From an uncultured Collinsella sp. (GTDB lineage: Bacteria; Actinomycetota; Coriobacteriia; Coriobacteriales; Coriobacteriaceae), in the NCBI GenBank assembly GCA_902482035.1, contig CABSYW010000001.1:1-64000 (forward strand): DNA of 64,000 nt, given 5' to 3'. The notes beneath the pieces are model-generated. The model had not been told where the DNA came from, did no database searches, and was given only the letters and a program-made list of their open reading frames with translations. Of the stretch, positions 50,610 to 58,619 are shown piece after piece; position 1 is the stretch's first letter; each line of letters opens with the position of its first letter. Made by a program: the position numbers and the translations under genes.

Positions 50610-51149
50610 ATGGATGCCCGCAAAGAAAAAAGCCGCGCCGCCATCGTTGCGGCGTTCTCCGAGCTGCTACGCGAAGAGGACTACGGCAAGATTACCGTCG
50701 GCGACATCATCGCGCGCGCTCACGTAGGCCGTGCGACATTCTACGGTCTCTTTAAGAGCAAGGACGACCTACTGTCCGAGCTCGTGAGCGACATCTGCAC
50801 CCACGCCCTCGACGACGATGGCACACCGCTCGACGACCCACTCGTGCAGGTCGAGCATATCCTCAACAACCTCTGGGAGCGCCGCCAGGGCGTTCGAGCC
50901 CTCGTAGCCGGCGCCGGCTCACGCGTCTTCGCCGACTGTCTCCGCAAGACCATCATGTCGCGCGCAGCCGAAACCGTCCCCGCCGACCCCGCAGGCCCCG
51001 CCGCCACTATGGACCGAAGCTTCCTACTACACCACATAGCCTCAAGCTTCGTAGGAATGGTCCAATGGTGGGCCTGGCACAACTTCCAAGCAGACAAAGC
51101 CGACGTAGCCAAAGACTACTTATCAGCCATAAAACCCCTCTTCAACTAA
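50610..51149 (+). CDS. TetR-family regulator of the lar cluster
   Basis: 179 residues; ATG at 50610, two bases after the larC stop, so translation is probably coupled. The N-terminal TetR helix-turn-helix (KITVGDIIARAHVGRATFYGLFKSKDDLL, about 25-53) is followed by a variable helical domain with WERRQGVRALVAGAGSR. It probably controls the lar genes, with palindromes at 48811-48858 as candidate sites; the effector is unknown. The last ~80 bases of the gene have visibly lower GC than the rest. Confidence 0.85.
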   Translation: MDARKEKSRAAIVAAFSELLREEDYGKITVGDIIARAHVGRATFYGLFKSKDDLLSELVSDICTHALDDDGTPLDDPLVQVEHILNNLWERRQGVRALVAGAGSRVFADCLRKTIMSRAAETVPADPAGPAATMDRSFLLHHIASSFVGMVQWWAWHNFQADKADVAKDYLSAIKPLFN

Positions 51150-51312
51150 GCAAGAACATCATCCCAAAGCATCGCCCCAACCCAGGGCGCCACGCAACCC
51201 AAAGTTTCACTCGCGCTTCACCGCCCTCAACAGCAACAAGCCCCTCCCATCCAAATCCAAATTCAGATTTATATGTTGGGCCGCTTGCTCGAGCGCAGCA
51301 AAGACCCCGCAG

Positions 51313-51435
51313 CTGGCCGCATGGGGTAACTTCCCAGCGCATTCCGCAGGACGCAAAAAGGCTCGCCGCACGAAGTGCGCAGCGAGCCTTTTTGCATGTC
51401 CGAGGACGCGCTGGGAAGTTACCCCATGCGGCCAG
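51313..51435. repeat. Nested long palindrome with 28-bp perfect outer arms (type example)
   Basis: Outer arms 51313-51340 and 51408-51435 match perfectly over 28 bases. Inside are the boxes ATTCCGCAGGAC (51341-51352) and ATGTCCGAGGAC (51396-51407), then an inner stem GCAAAAAGGCTCGC (51353-51366) with 51382-51395. The inner hairpin has A5 before and T5 after, so it works as a terminator in both directions between the convergent tetR and larD. The rest of this 308-base gap (51150-51312) shows nothing coding. The same architecture with unrelated arms occurs at 53913-54039. Confidence 0.85.
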
Positions 51436-51457
51436 CGGACAACTATGTAGCCTCAGA

Positions 51458-52189
51458 CTAGAACATGCCCAAGAAACCGTGCACAAACAGCGCGGCCAGA
51501 GCGGCACCGACAAACGGAGCGATGCCAGGAACGAGCAGGCCGTACTTCCAGTTGTTGTCGGCCTTGTTCTTGATCGGCAGCACCTGATAGGCCATGCGAG
51601 GACCAAGGTCACGAGCCTGGTTCATGGCGAAGCCGGTGATACCGCCCATGCCCATGCCAACAGCCCAAACGATCAGACCGACGCAGATGGCGAGCATCAG
51701 GACGTTCTCGCCAGCACGGTTAGCAGCAGCAAGGATGGCGCTGATGAACACGAAGGTGCAGATAGCCTCGCAGAAGAAGTTGCGGGCATAGTTGGTGCCC
51801 TCGGTGGTGGGGTTGGTCGAGAAGATGTTGCGCTGAGCAATGGGATCGATGACACCATCGGAAGCCTTGAACTCATCGGCATACATAAGCCAAGCGATTA
51901 CGGCGCCCACAAAGCCGCCGAGCATATCGGCAATCATGAAGGGGATGCAGCTGCTCCACGGCACCAGGCCTACGATGCACTGGGCAAGCACCATGGCGGG
52001 GTTCATGCACACGGCGCCGCCAAAGACAAACAGGCAAACCGAGATGCCAAAAGACCAGGTGGTGATGGCAAACATGTGGCCGGAGCCCTGATACTTGGTG
52101 CCCTTAAGCACGGTATCGCAGTGCACGCCCACGCCAAAGATGATCATGAGGGCCGTTGCGCCGAATTCGCAGAGGAGTTTGGTAAGCAT
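51458..52189 (-). CDS. larD: MIP/aquaglyceroporin channel, probable LarD lactate channel
   Basis: 243 residues, six membrane helices plus two half-helices; ATG at 52189 with a modest AAGG site. The first pore motif is canonical (CMNPAMVLA). The second is MNQARDLGPR, with Gln in place of Pro of the NPA signature. In Lactobacillus plantarum LarD is an aquaglyceroporin in the lar operon that moves lactic acid. The position 49 bases after larA on the same strand supports the same role here. Glycerol facilitation is the main alternative. Confidence 0.85.
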   Translation of the reverse strand: MLTKLLCEFGATALMIIFGVGVHCDTVLKGTKYQGSGHMFAITTWSFGISVCLFVFGGAVCMNPAMVLAQCIVGLVPWSSCIPFMIADMLGGFVGAVIAWLMYADEFKASDGVIDPIAQRNIFSTNPTTEGTNYARNFFCEAICTFVFISAILAAANRAGENVLMLAICVGLIVWAVGMGMGGITGFAMNQARDLGPRMAYQVLPIKNKADNNWKYGLLVPGIAPFVGAALAALFVHGFLGMF

Positions 52190-52238
52190 AAAACCTTATC
52201 TTTCTTGTCGGTTATAAACGATTCGTTTAGGCCGCGTA

Positions 52239-53516
52239 CTAGTGCTGTGCGACGACAACGCCCAGGCCATCGGGAATGACGGCCACCTTGGCATCGGCAC
52301 CCTTCATCTCAAAGGCGAGCTTGAGCGCCTCATCGAGGCTGTTGACCGGCGTCATGTGCATATCCTTGATCATCTGGTGATCGCACAGGTCGGTGACCAT
52401 GATCACAGGGTGATGCGCCAGGATGCGGGCAAAGATCTGGCTCGTCCACTGGTCGGGCAGGGTCTCGTCCTTAGGACGGTCGATGCAGGCACGCTCAAAC
52501 TCCGCCGGATCGTTGTCGGCGATGTTGTGATAGAAGCCCTCGCCACCGTGGCCGTCGGCACAACCGGCGATGTCGATGATCACGCCGCCCTCGGGAAGCG
52601 TGGCCTCGGCAGAGCACATGCCCTTCACGGCCTGATAGATGTTCTGGTCGAGCGGGTAGCCGCCGTTGGTGGTGATGGCGATCTCGCACTCGACGGGCTC
52701 AACGCCGGCAAGGCTCTTCACGAACTCGCAGCCAGCCTCGTGTGCCTTATGGATGTCGCCTGCAAAGGAGCCGATGACCTCGTGCTTGCCGTTGAGCACC
52801 ACGTTGAGCACAAAGGCAAGGTGAGCCATCTCGGCAGCGGCAAACATGTCCTCGCTCACGTGGTTGTGGCACAGGTTGCCGGCACGCGAATGGGAATCGT
52901 TCACAAACTGACCGTTGTGGTTGTACATGATGGTCTTGTAGCTGGCGATGCCAGGCAGGACGGACTTGCGGCTACCAGAGAAACCGGCAAAGAAGTGCGG
53001 CTCAATAAAGCCCTCGGCAAGCAGCAGATCGCAATCGGCGGCAATCTTGTTGATGATGCACTCGCCACCAGAAGGCAGGGTGCCAATCTTTTTCATCATG
53101 CTGTCGTCGGTCGCGACATGCATGACGATCTCCTCGTTAGCGACGATCTCCTCGCCGTACTTGTTAACGAGTTCCTCGTGCGTCGAGGGGCGATGCATGC
53201 CGGTCGCGACCAGGATGCGCACACGTGCCTCGGGAGCGGCAGCGTGGATGTGATGCAGCAGAATAGGCATCGTCACACGCGAGGGAACGGGACGCGTATG
53301 GTCGGAGCTAATGATGACGATATCCTTCTTGCCAGCACAAAGCTCCTCGAGCGAAGGCGAGCCATAAGGGTTGGCAAGTGACTCCTCTACCAGCTCTTCC
53401 TGAGATTTTGTAGTCTTAAACTCGTTTTGATGACCTTCCATCACACCCGCGAAGTTCTTATCCTCGAGCTCCAGATGCAACGTTTTGTGGTCAAACGGCA
53501 GTTCACATTCAAACAA
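52239..53516 (-). CDS. larA: LarA, nickel-dependent lactate racemase
   Basis: 425 residues from a TTG start at 53516, which follows AAAGGAAGAGG; no ATG in this frame has a ribosome site. With this start, key residues fall at the same numbers as in L. plantarum LarA: Asp72, Arg75 (SDHTRP), His108 (GMHRP), His174 (EPHFF), Lys184 (GSRKS, covalent link to the nickel-pincer nucleotide) and His200. It interconverts L- and D-lactate. Maturation needs LarB, LarC and LarE; larE is not in this window. Other LarA homologues racemise different hydroxy-acids, so the substrate is probable rather than certain. Confidence 0.94.
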   Translation of the reverse strand: MFECELPFDHKTLHLELEDKNFAGVMEGHQNEFKTTKSQEELVEESLANPYGSPSLEELCAGKKDIVIISSDHTRPVPSRVTMPILLHHIHAAAPEARVRILVATGMHRPSTHEELVNKYGEEIVANEEIVMHVATDDSMMKKIGTLPSGGECIINKIAADCDLLLAEGFIEPHFFAGFSGSRKSVLPGIASYKTIMYNHNGQFVNDSHSRAGNLCHNHVSEDMFAAAEMAHLAFVLNVVLNGKHEVIGSFAGDIHKAHEAGCEFVKSLAGVEPVECEIAITTNGGYPLDQNIYQAVKGMCSAEATLPEGGVIIDIAGCADGHGGEGFYHNIADNDPAEFERACIDRPKDETLPDQWTSQIFARILAHHPVIMVTDLCDHQMIKDMHMTPVNSLDEALKLAFEMKGADAKVAVIPDGLGVVVAQH

Positions 53517-53730
53517 TGATGAGCGCCCTCTTCCTTTCAACTGACACACTAGATAAACCGTTGGAAGGATACGCCGCTCACCGAAAAACACCACCGTCCA
53601 CCGACTCATTAACACAACGTTCATATTTGACCCACAACAAAACAACCGCGATCCCAAACGGAACCGCGGCCGCTACAGTCGTAAGTCAAGAAGCGCCAAA
53701 CGCGCCGCCAGGACAAACCCCATCCAAAAC

Positions 53731-53912
53731 GCGCGAAGCGCGCCATTATTCCCCCAGCCAGTAATCCGCCGAAGACCGGACATCGCAGGGGCCGCCGTAT
53801 GTTTGCTTTCCGGCGCACTCCGCAGGACGCAAGAAGCCCTCGCCGCACTCCACACTAAGCGCGAAGCGCGCTTTATTCCCTTCAGCCCCAATCCCCGAAG
53901 ACCGAGGACGAA
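53731..53912. repeat. Degenerate tandem copies of palindrome-element halves
   Basis: Within the 546-base gene-free stretch 53517-54062, two units start at 53731 and 53859 (GCGCGAAGCGCGC), about 128 bases apart. Each has GAAGACCG near offset 40 and a box near offset 84 (ACTCCGCAGGAC at 53817-53828; ATTCCGCAGCAC at 53941-53952). The first unit lacks a complementary right half and looks like a decayed or truncated element. No ORF is credible. 53517-53730 shows nothing recognisable beyond the larA leader. Confidence 0.65.
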
Positions 53913-54039
53913 GGGACCCGACGGGTTTCCCTCTGAATGCATTCCGCAGCACGAAGCCCCCTTATCCGCAGCTCCGAAGGAGCAGGATAAGGGGGCTTCA
54001 AGTGCGAGGACGCATTCAGAGGGAAACCCGTCGGGTCCC
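53913..54039. repeat. Nested long palindrome with 28-bp perfect outer arms, second copy
   Basis: Outer arms 53913-53940 and 54012-54039 match over 28 bases and are unrelated to those of 51313-51435. Boxes ATTCCGCAGCAC (53941-53952) and AAGTGCGAGGAC (54000-54011) lie in the same places. The inner stem GAAGCCCCCTTATCC (53953-53967) pairs with 53985-53999. It is the probable 3' structure of ppc, whose stop is 24 bases away. Confidence 0.85.
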
Positions 54040-54062
54040 GGTGAGAGCCACAGGGCTATCGA

Positions 54063-56888
54063 TTACCCCGTGTTCTGCAAACCTGCCGAGACGCCGGTCA
54101 CAGTCGAAAGAATCAGGCTCATGTACTCGGCCTTCTTCTCCTCGGCCATCTCGTCCTGGTTCATACGCACCTCGCGAAGGGCGCGGACCTGGGCGATAGA
54201 CAGGGCGTCGACGTAGGGATTGCGCACGCGGACGGCGCAACCGAGCACGCGACGACGCTGCAGCGGCCACTCATCACCGACGATGGCAAGGACCCACTTA
54301 CGCGTGAGCTGCATCTCGGTGAAGACCTTCTTGGACAGATCCTGGCGATCGCCCAGGTGCAGATACATCTTGGCGATGCGCTGGTCGGTCTTAGCGATCG
54401 ACATCTCGATGTTGTCGATAAAGGTGCGGAAGAACGGCCACTCCTGGTAGGCAGCCTTAAGCTGGTCAAGATCGCCCAACTGCTCGCAGGCGGTGCCCAG
54501 GCCGTACCAAGCGGCCAGGTTAATGCGCGCCTGGCTCCAGCTGAAGATCCACGGAATGGTACGCAGGTCGTCGAGCGACTTGGCACCCAAGCCGCGCTTG
54601 GCGGGACGCGAGCCGATCGGCAGCAGACCGACCTCGGTCAACGGCGTCACGGTCGAGAACCACGGTGTAAAGTCCTCGGTGTTCAGCAGGTCCAGATAGC
54701 GCTCGTGGCTTGCGGCGTTGAGCTTCTCGGCCATATCCCAGAACTTCTGCGTGGTCTCGGTGTTGGTCTTCTCGACGCTCGGGGCCGACTGCAAAAGCGT
54801 TGCGGCGGCAACGGACTCAACATGGCGCTGAGCCAGCGTGCGGTTGCCGTAACGGGCAAAGATGACCTCGCCCTGCTCGGTGAGCTTAAAGAAGCAGTTG
54901 ACCGAACCCTTGGGCTGCGCCAGCACGGCCTTGTTGGCCGGGCCGCCGCCACGGCCCACGGCACCGCCGCGACCGTGCATGAGCACCAGGTCGATATCGT
55001 TCTTCTCGGCCCACTTGGCAATGCGCTCCTGCGCAGAATGCAGCGCGAGCATGGCCGTGGTAGGACCGGCGTCCTTGGAGGAGTCGGAATAGCCCAGCAT
55101 AACCTCCATGCGGCGGTTGGTCTGAGCAAGGCGCTTCTGTACCACGGGCAGCGTGAGCATCTGGTCGAGCACGTCGACGCAGCCCTCGAGGTCCTCGAGC
55201 TGCTCGAACAGCGGGATCACGTCGAGCTCGGGGACATCCTCCTCGTGTGCAAAGGACAGGTGGGCAAGCTCAAAGACGTCAGCCACATGCTGGGCGCTCT
55301 TGGTGAACGAGATGATATAGCGGTGCGCCATCTTCTTGCCGTAGCGCTTTTGGATGGAGCCGATAGCGCGGAAGGTATCGATGACCTCGCGCGTCATAGG
55401 CTGCAGATCGCCATGGATACCGTTCTCGTGGATATCCTTGAGGGCGCGGGCGTGCACCACGGAGTGCTGACGGAACTCCATCTCGACCATGTGGAAGCCG
55501 AAGGACTCGACCTGCCAGATGATGGTCTGGACCGGGCCGTAAGCAGCACGGACGGCTCCGCAGGCGGCCAGCGAGCGCTGGACGACGCGCAGGTCCTCCA
55601 GGAACTCATCGGCGCTGTGGTACATGGTGTCGGTGATACGACGCACGGTGGCGTTCAGGCGGTCGGCCATGACGAGCATGACGGCGCGATGCGGCTCGTG
55701 CTCGGAGATCAGCTCGGCGCGGGCCGTGTAACGAGGGCTCATCTCGACCTGATGGTTCCACAGGTTAATGAGCTCGGCAGAAGGCTTGCTGTAGGTGGCC
55801 TCGAGCGTGAGGTTGCGGCCGATGCGGCGGCACTTGTCCTCGAGCTTGAGCACCATGTGCGTAAAGTACTTGGCGGCGACCTCACGGCTCACCTTGGCGG
55901 TGACGTTGGGGTTACCGTCGCGGTCGGAACCGATCCAGCTGCCGGGATGGAAGAACGCCGGGCACAGCGGCGGCACAGTACCGGCCTTGTCGCCCAGCAC
56001 CCAGTCGTCAAAGCGACGATAGATGACGGGGATGACGTCAAACAGCGTGTTATCGAAGATGTCGATGATGGTATCGGCTTCCTCGACCGGCGTGGGCTTC
56101 TTGAGCGCGATGGGGCTCGTACGCACCAGGGCGTCGATCTCCTGCAGCATATGGCGCTCGTTCTCCACCAGGTCGGAGCCGCCCAGACGCGGACGCTCCT
56201 CCAGCAGGTTGGAGATACGGCGAATCTTGCCCTCGACGGCCTTACGACGGGCCTCAGTGGGATGCGCGGTAAAGACGGGGTGGAACTCAAGCTTGCCGAG
56301 CAGCTCGTTGGCGCCCTCGACGCCCAGCTCATTCACCAGCTGGTGATAGGCGACGGTGAGCTCGTTGGCGGGATCGACCTCGGTATCGGTCGACGCACCG
56401 GCCTCGCGCTCGCGCAGCTGCGCCACACGGTAGTTCTCCTCCGACAGGTTTGCCAGATGGAAGAAGCTCGTAAAGGCGCGGACAATGACCTGCTGCTTAT
56501 CGAGCGGCAGGCTGTCGATCAGATCGACGACCTCACGAAATGCCACGGCAGTGGGCTCGTCGGCGGTGGGCACGCCCTGCTCGTCGACGGCCTCGTCGGC
56601 AGCGCGGGTACCGGGGTTACCGGCATTGGCCACAATCTCGGCCGACAGGATCTTGTCGAACAGGTCCGCGATCTCAGGATCATACTCGCTAAGCACACGA
56701 CGCTCCAGGCGCAGGAACAGCGCCAGATTGTCGCGCAGCTCCTCGGGGATCTCGATCTCGGCGAGACGCTCCCTGGACTCGGCATTCGAGCCGATTCGGT
56801 TAACGAGGCGGTTGACCACGGCAGCGACGCGCGCCGCGGCTTCGGGTACAGACTGGTTGCTTAGGTTCTCAGCCACGTTTCCTCCCAT
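54063..56888 (-). CDS. ppc: Phosphoenolpyruvate carboxylase
   Basis: 941 residues; ATG at 56888 lies directly against AGGAGGA, so a GTG at 56876 preceded by GGGAGGAAAC is an alternative start. Bacterial-type PEPC landmarks: FTAHPTEARR (catalytic His), GSDRDGNPNV, MLGYSDSSKDAG, LMHGRGGAVGRGGGP and the C-terminal QNTG. It fixes bicarbonate onto PEP to form oxaloacetate, the anaplerotic entry to succinate and aspartate. Single gene; the palindrome at 53913-54039 follows it. Confidence 0.97.
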   Translation of the reverse strand: MGGNVAENLSNQSVPEAAARVAAVVNRLVNRIGSNAESRERLAEIEIPEELRDNLALFLRLERRVLSEYDPEIADLFDKILSAEIVANAGNPGTRAADEAVDEQGVPTADEPTAVAFREVVDLIDSLPLDKQQVIVRAFTSFFHLANLSEENYRVAQLREREAGASTDTEVDPANELTVAYHQLVNELGVEGANELLGKLEFHPVFTAHPTEARRKAVEGKIRRISNLLEERPRLGGSDLVENERHMLQEIDALVRTSPIALKKPTPVEEADTIIDIFDNTLFDVIPVIYRRFDDWVLGDKAGTVPPLCPAFFHPGSWIGSDRDGNPNVTAKVSREVAAKYFTHMVLKLEDKCRRIGRNLTLEATYSKPSAELINLWNHQVEMSPRYTARAELISEHEPHRAVMLVMADRLNATVRRITDTMYHSADEFLEDLRVVQRSLAACGAVRAAYGPVQTIIWQVESFGFHMVEMEFRQHSVVHARALKDIHENGIHGDLQPMTREVIDTFRAIGSIQKRYGKKMAHRYIISFTKSAQHVADVFELAHLSFAHEEDVPELDVIPLFEQLEDLEGCVDVLDQMLTLPVVQKRLAQTNRRMEVMLGYSDSSKDAGPTTAMLALHSAQERIAKWAEKNDIDLVLMHGRGGAVGRGGGPANKAVLAQPKGSVNCFFKLTEQGEVIFARYGNRTLAQRHVESVAAATLLQSAPSVEKTNTETTQKFWDMAEKLNAASHERYLDLLNTEDFTPWFSTVTPLTEVGLLPIGSRPAKRGLGAKSLDDLRTIPWIFSWSQARINLAAWYGLGTACEQLGDLDQLKAAYQEWPFFRTFIDNIEMSIAKTDQRIAKMYLHLGDRQDLSKKVFTEMQLTRKWVLAIVGDEWPLQRRRVLGCAVRVRNPYVDALSIAQVRALREVRMNQDEMAEEKKAEYMSLILSTVTGVSAGLQNTG

Positions 56889-57040
56889 TCCTCCTTCTAT
56901 GCACGTAACATGCGGTATTCATTATAGGCGCTTGAGAAATACTTTCGACACTGATTGCGCTTTACCACACAAAAGTATTTTCTGCATTGCAAGGGTTTTT
57001 GCCCTAAATGGTCGTATTTCTCGGTGGACGGCATACACAA

Positions 57041-57077
57041 ACGGGGGCATTCCGCATAAAAGCGAAACACCCCCCGT
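57041..57077 (-). terminator. Terminator-like hairpin after hisS
   Basis: ACGGGGG (57041-57047) pairs with CCCCCGT (57071-57077), followed on the minus strand by TTGTGTATG. The loop includes ATTCCGCA, possibly a chance match to the palindrome-family box. Confidence 0.5.
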
Positions 57078-57134
57078 AACAATCGCTCTCCATGAGCAGG
57101 GCACGTTAGCAGGCCCGCAGCTCAAAAAGATGCG

Positions 57135-58448
57135 CTACAGGCGCTCGCGAACCGCCTCGACCACGTTGGCCAGATCGACCAGTACCTCGTCATGGCTCTC
57201 CATGTCGCGCGCCTTGACCTTGCCAGCGGCAAGCTCGTCGCCGCCCAGGACCAAAATGAGCTTAGCGCCCACCTTGTCGGCCTGCTTAAACTGGGCCTTG
57301 AGCGAACGGCCCTGATAGTCGGCCTCGGTCACGATACCTGCGGCGCGAAGCTCCTGCGTGATGGCAAAGACGTTCTGGCGCAGCTCCTTGCCGGCGTTGG
57401 CGACATAGACGCACGGGGCCTCATCGGCACCCAAATCGTTGCCAAAGGCCTGCAGGGCCAGCAGGGCGCGCTCAAAACCAACGGCAAAGCCGACGCCCGC
57501 CGTGGGCTTGCCACCCTCGAGCTCGACCAGGCCGTCATAGCGGCCGCCGCCACCGATGGAGCCGACGCCGGCGCCAGGGGCCTCGACCTCAAAGACAGTA
57601 CGGGTGTAGTAGTCCAGGCCGCGCACCAAGGTGGGATCCTCGACATACTCGATACCGGCGGCATCCAGATAGCGCTTGACCTGCTCGTAGTGCTCGCGGC
57701 ACTCGTCGCACAGGTTGTCACCCATCAGCGGAGCCTCGGCCATGATCTCGCGGCAGTGGTCGTTCTTGCAGTCGAAGGCACGCAGCGGGTTGAGCTCGGC
57801 GCGCTCGCGGCACTCGTCGCACATCTCGTCGGCGTGATCGAGGATGAACTGCTTGACCTGCTCGCGATAGGCCGGACGGCACTGGGCATCGCCCATCGAG
57901 TTGATGAGCAGGCGGAGCTTGGAAAGGTCGAAGCCCAGGCGCTTGTAGAACTCCATGAGCATGATGATGCACTCGGCGTCTGCCGCCGGATCGGGAGCGC
58001 CGAGCCACTCAATGCCCACCTGATGGAACTGACGCAAGCGGCCCTTCTGGGGACGCTCGCCGCGGAACATGGCCTCGGCGTAGTAAGCCTTAAACGGCGT
58101 GGAGCCCTGGGGCACCAGATTGTTCTCGACGACGGCGCGCACCACGCCGGCCGTGCCCTCGGGGCGAAGTGCCAGGCGCTGCTTGGGCTTGAGCTTGGTG
58201 TCGGTGCCCTCAGCAAAGACGCGCTCCAGGTTGGCACCGCTGAACACGCGGAACATTTCCTTGCGCACGACGTCGGTCGACTGGCCGATACCGTGGACAA
58301 ACACGTCAACCTGCTCGATCGCGGGCGTCTCGATGGGTTTAAAACCAAACGGCTCGAACACGCCGGCCGCAATCTGCTGCATCTTTTGCCAGGCGCGCAT
58401 CTCGGCGCCGATAAGGTCGCGGGTTCCCTCCGCCTTCTGTGCCTGCAT
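57135..58448 (-). CDS. hisS: Histidyl-tRNA synthetase
   Basis: 437 residues; ATG at 58448 preceded by AAAGAAAGG (an in-frame TTG two codons upstream is not needed). Class II motifs: AEGTRDLIGAE, LRPEGTAGVVRA and QFHQVGIEWLG, the HisRS-specific LVRGLDYYTRTVFE and GGGGRYDGLVE, and a C-terminal anticodon-binding domain (about 340-437). The insertion between motifs 2 and 3 has paired cysteines (CDECRERAELNPLRAFDCKNDHC as a region, then CDEC), a likely zinc site found in a subset of bacteria. Confidence 0.97.
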   Translation of the reverse strand: MQAQKAEGTRDLIGAEMRAWQKMQQIAAGVFEPFGFKPIETPAIEQVDVFVHGIGQSTDVVRKEMFRVFSGANLERVFAEGTDTKLKPKQRLALRPEGTAGVVRAVVENNLVPQGSTPFKAYYAEAMFRGERPQKGRLRQFHQVGIEWLGAPDPAADAECIIMLMEFYKRLGFDLSKLRLLINSMGDAQCRPAYREQVKQFILDHADEMCDECRERAELNPLRAFDCKNDHCREIMAEAPLMGDNLCDECREHYEQVKRYLDAAGIEYVEDPTLVRGLDYYTRTVFEVEAPGAGVGSIGGGGRYDGLVELEGGKPTAGVGFAVGFERALLALQAFGNDLGADEAPCVYVANAGKELRQNVFAITQELRAAGIVTEADYQGRSLKAQFKQADKVGAKLILVLGGDELAAGKVKARDMESHDEVLVDLANVVEAVRERL

Positions 58449-58511
58449 GGGCAAACACCTTTCTTTTGTATCGCGTCATAGGTAATGGTCATTATACGGC
58501 ACAAACACAAA

Positions 58512-58575
58512 CCGCGGCGGCGCGTCTGACCGAACGAGGGTATGGGGGCTCGTTCGGCCAGACGCGCCGCCGCGG
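58512..58575. terminator. 27-bp stem between hisS and the MFS gene
   Basis: Arms 58512-58538 and 58549-58575 pair at 26 of 27 positions with a 10-base loop. It lies 45 bases after the MFS gene stop. No T-run follows, so it is either a very strong structural terminator or an mRNA 3' protector. Confidence 0.65.
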
Positions 58576-58619
58576 CAGCCACGGACGAAGCGGACAAGCG
58601 GCAATGCGCTTTGGCCTAT

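Noticed and set aside
50580..50640. Programmed frameshift from larC into a LarC2 frame
   Set aside because: The downstream frames encode TetR (frame of 50610) or short nonsense; no LarC2-like residues appear in any frame.
51142..51612. 156-codon minus-strand ORF covering the 51313-51435 palindrome
   Set aside because: It runs antisense to the end of tetR and through larD in another frame, and its middle is encoded by both arms of the palindrome, so it is a by-product.
51313..54039. CRISPR array or integron attC sites
   Set aside because: There are no equally spaced direct repeats with unique spacers, no cas or integrase gene, and the conserved boxes do not match the attC core. The 28-base arms are inverted within one element, not direct repeats.
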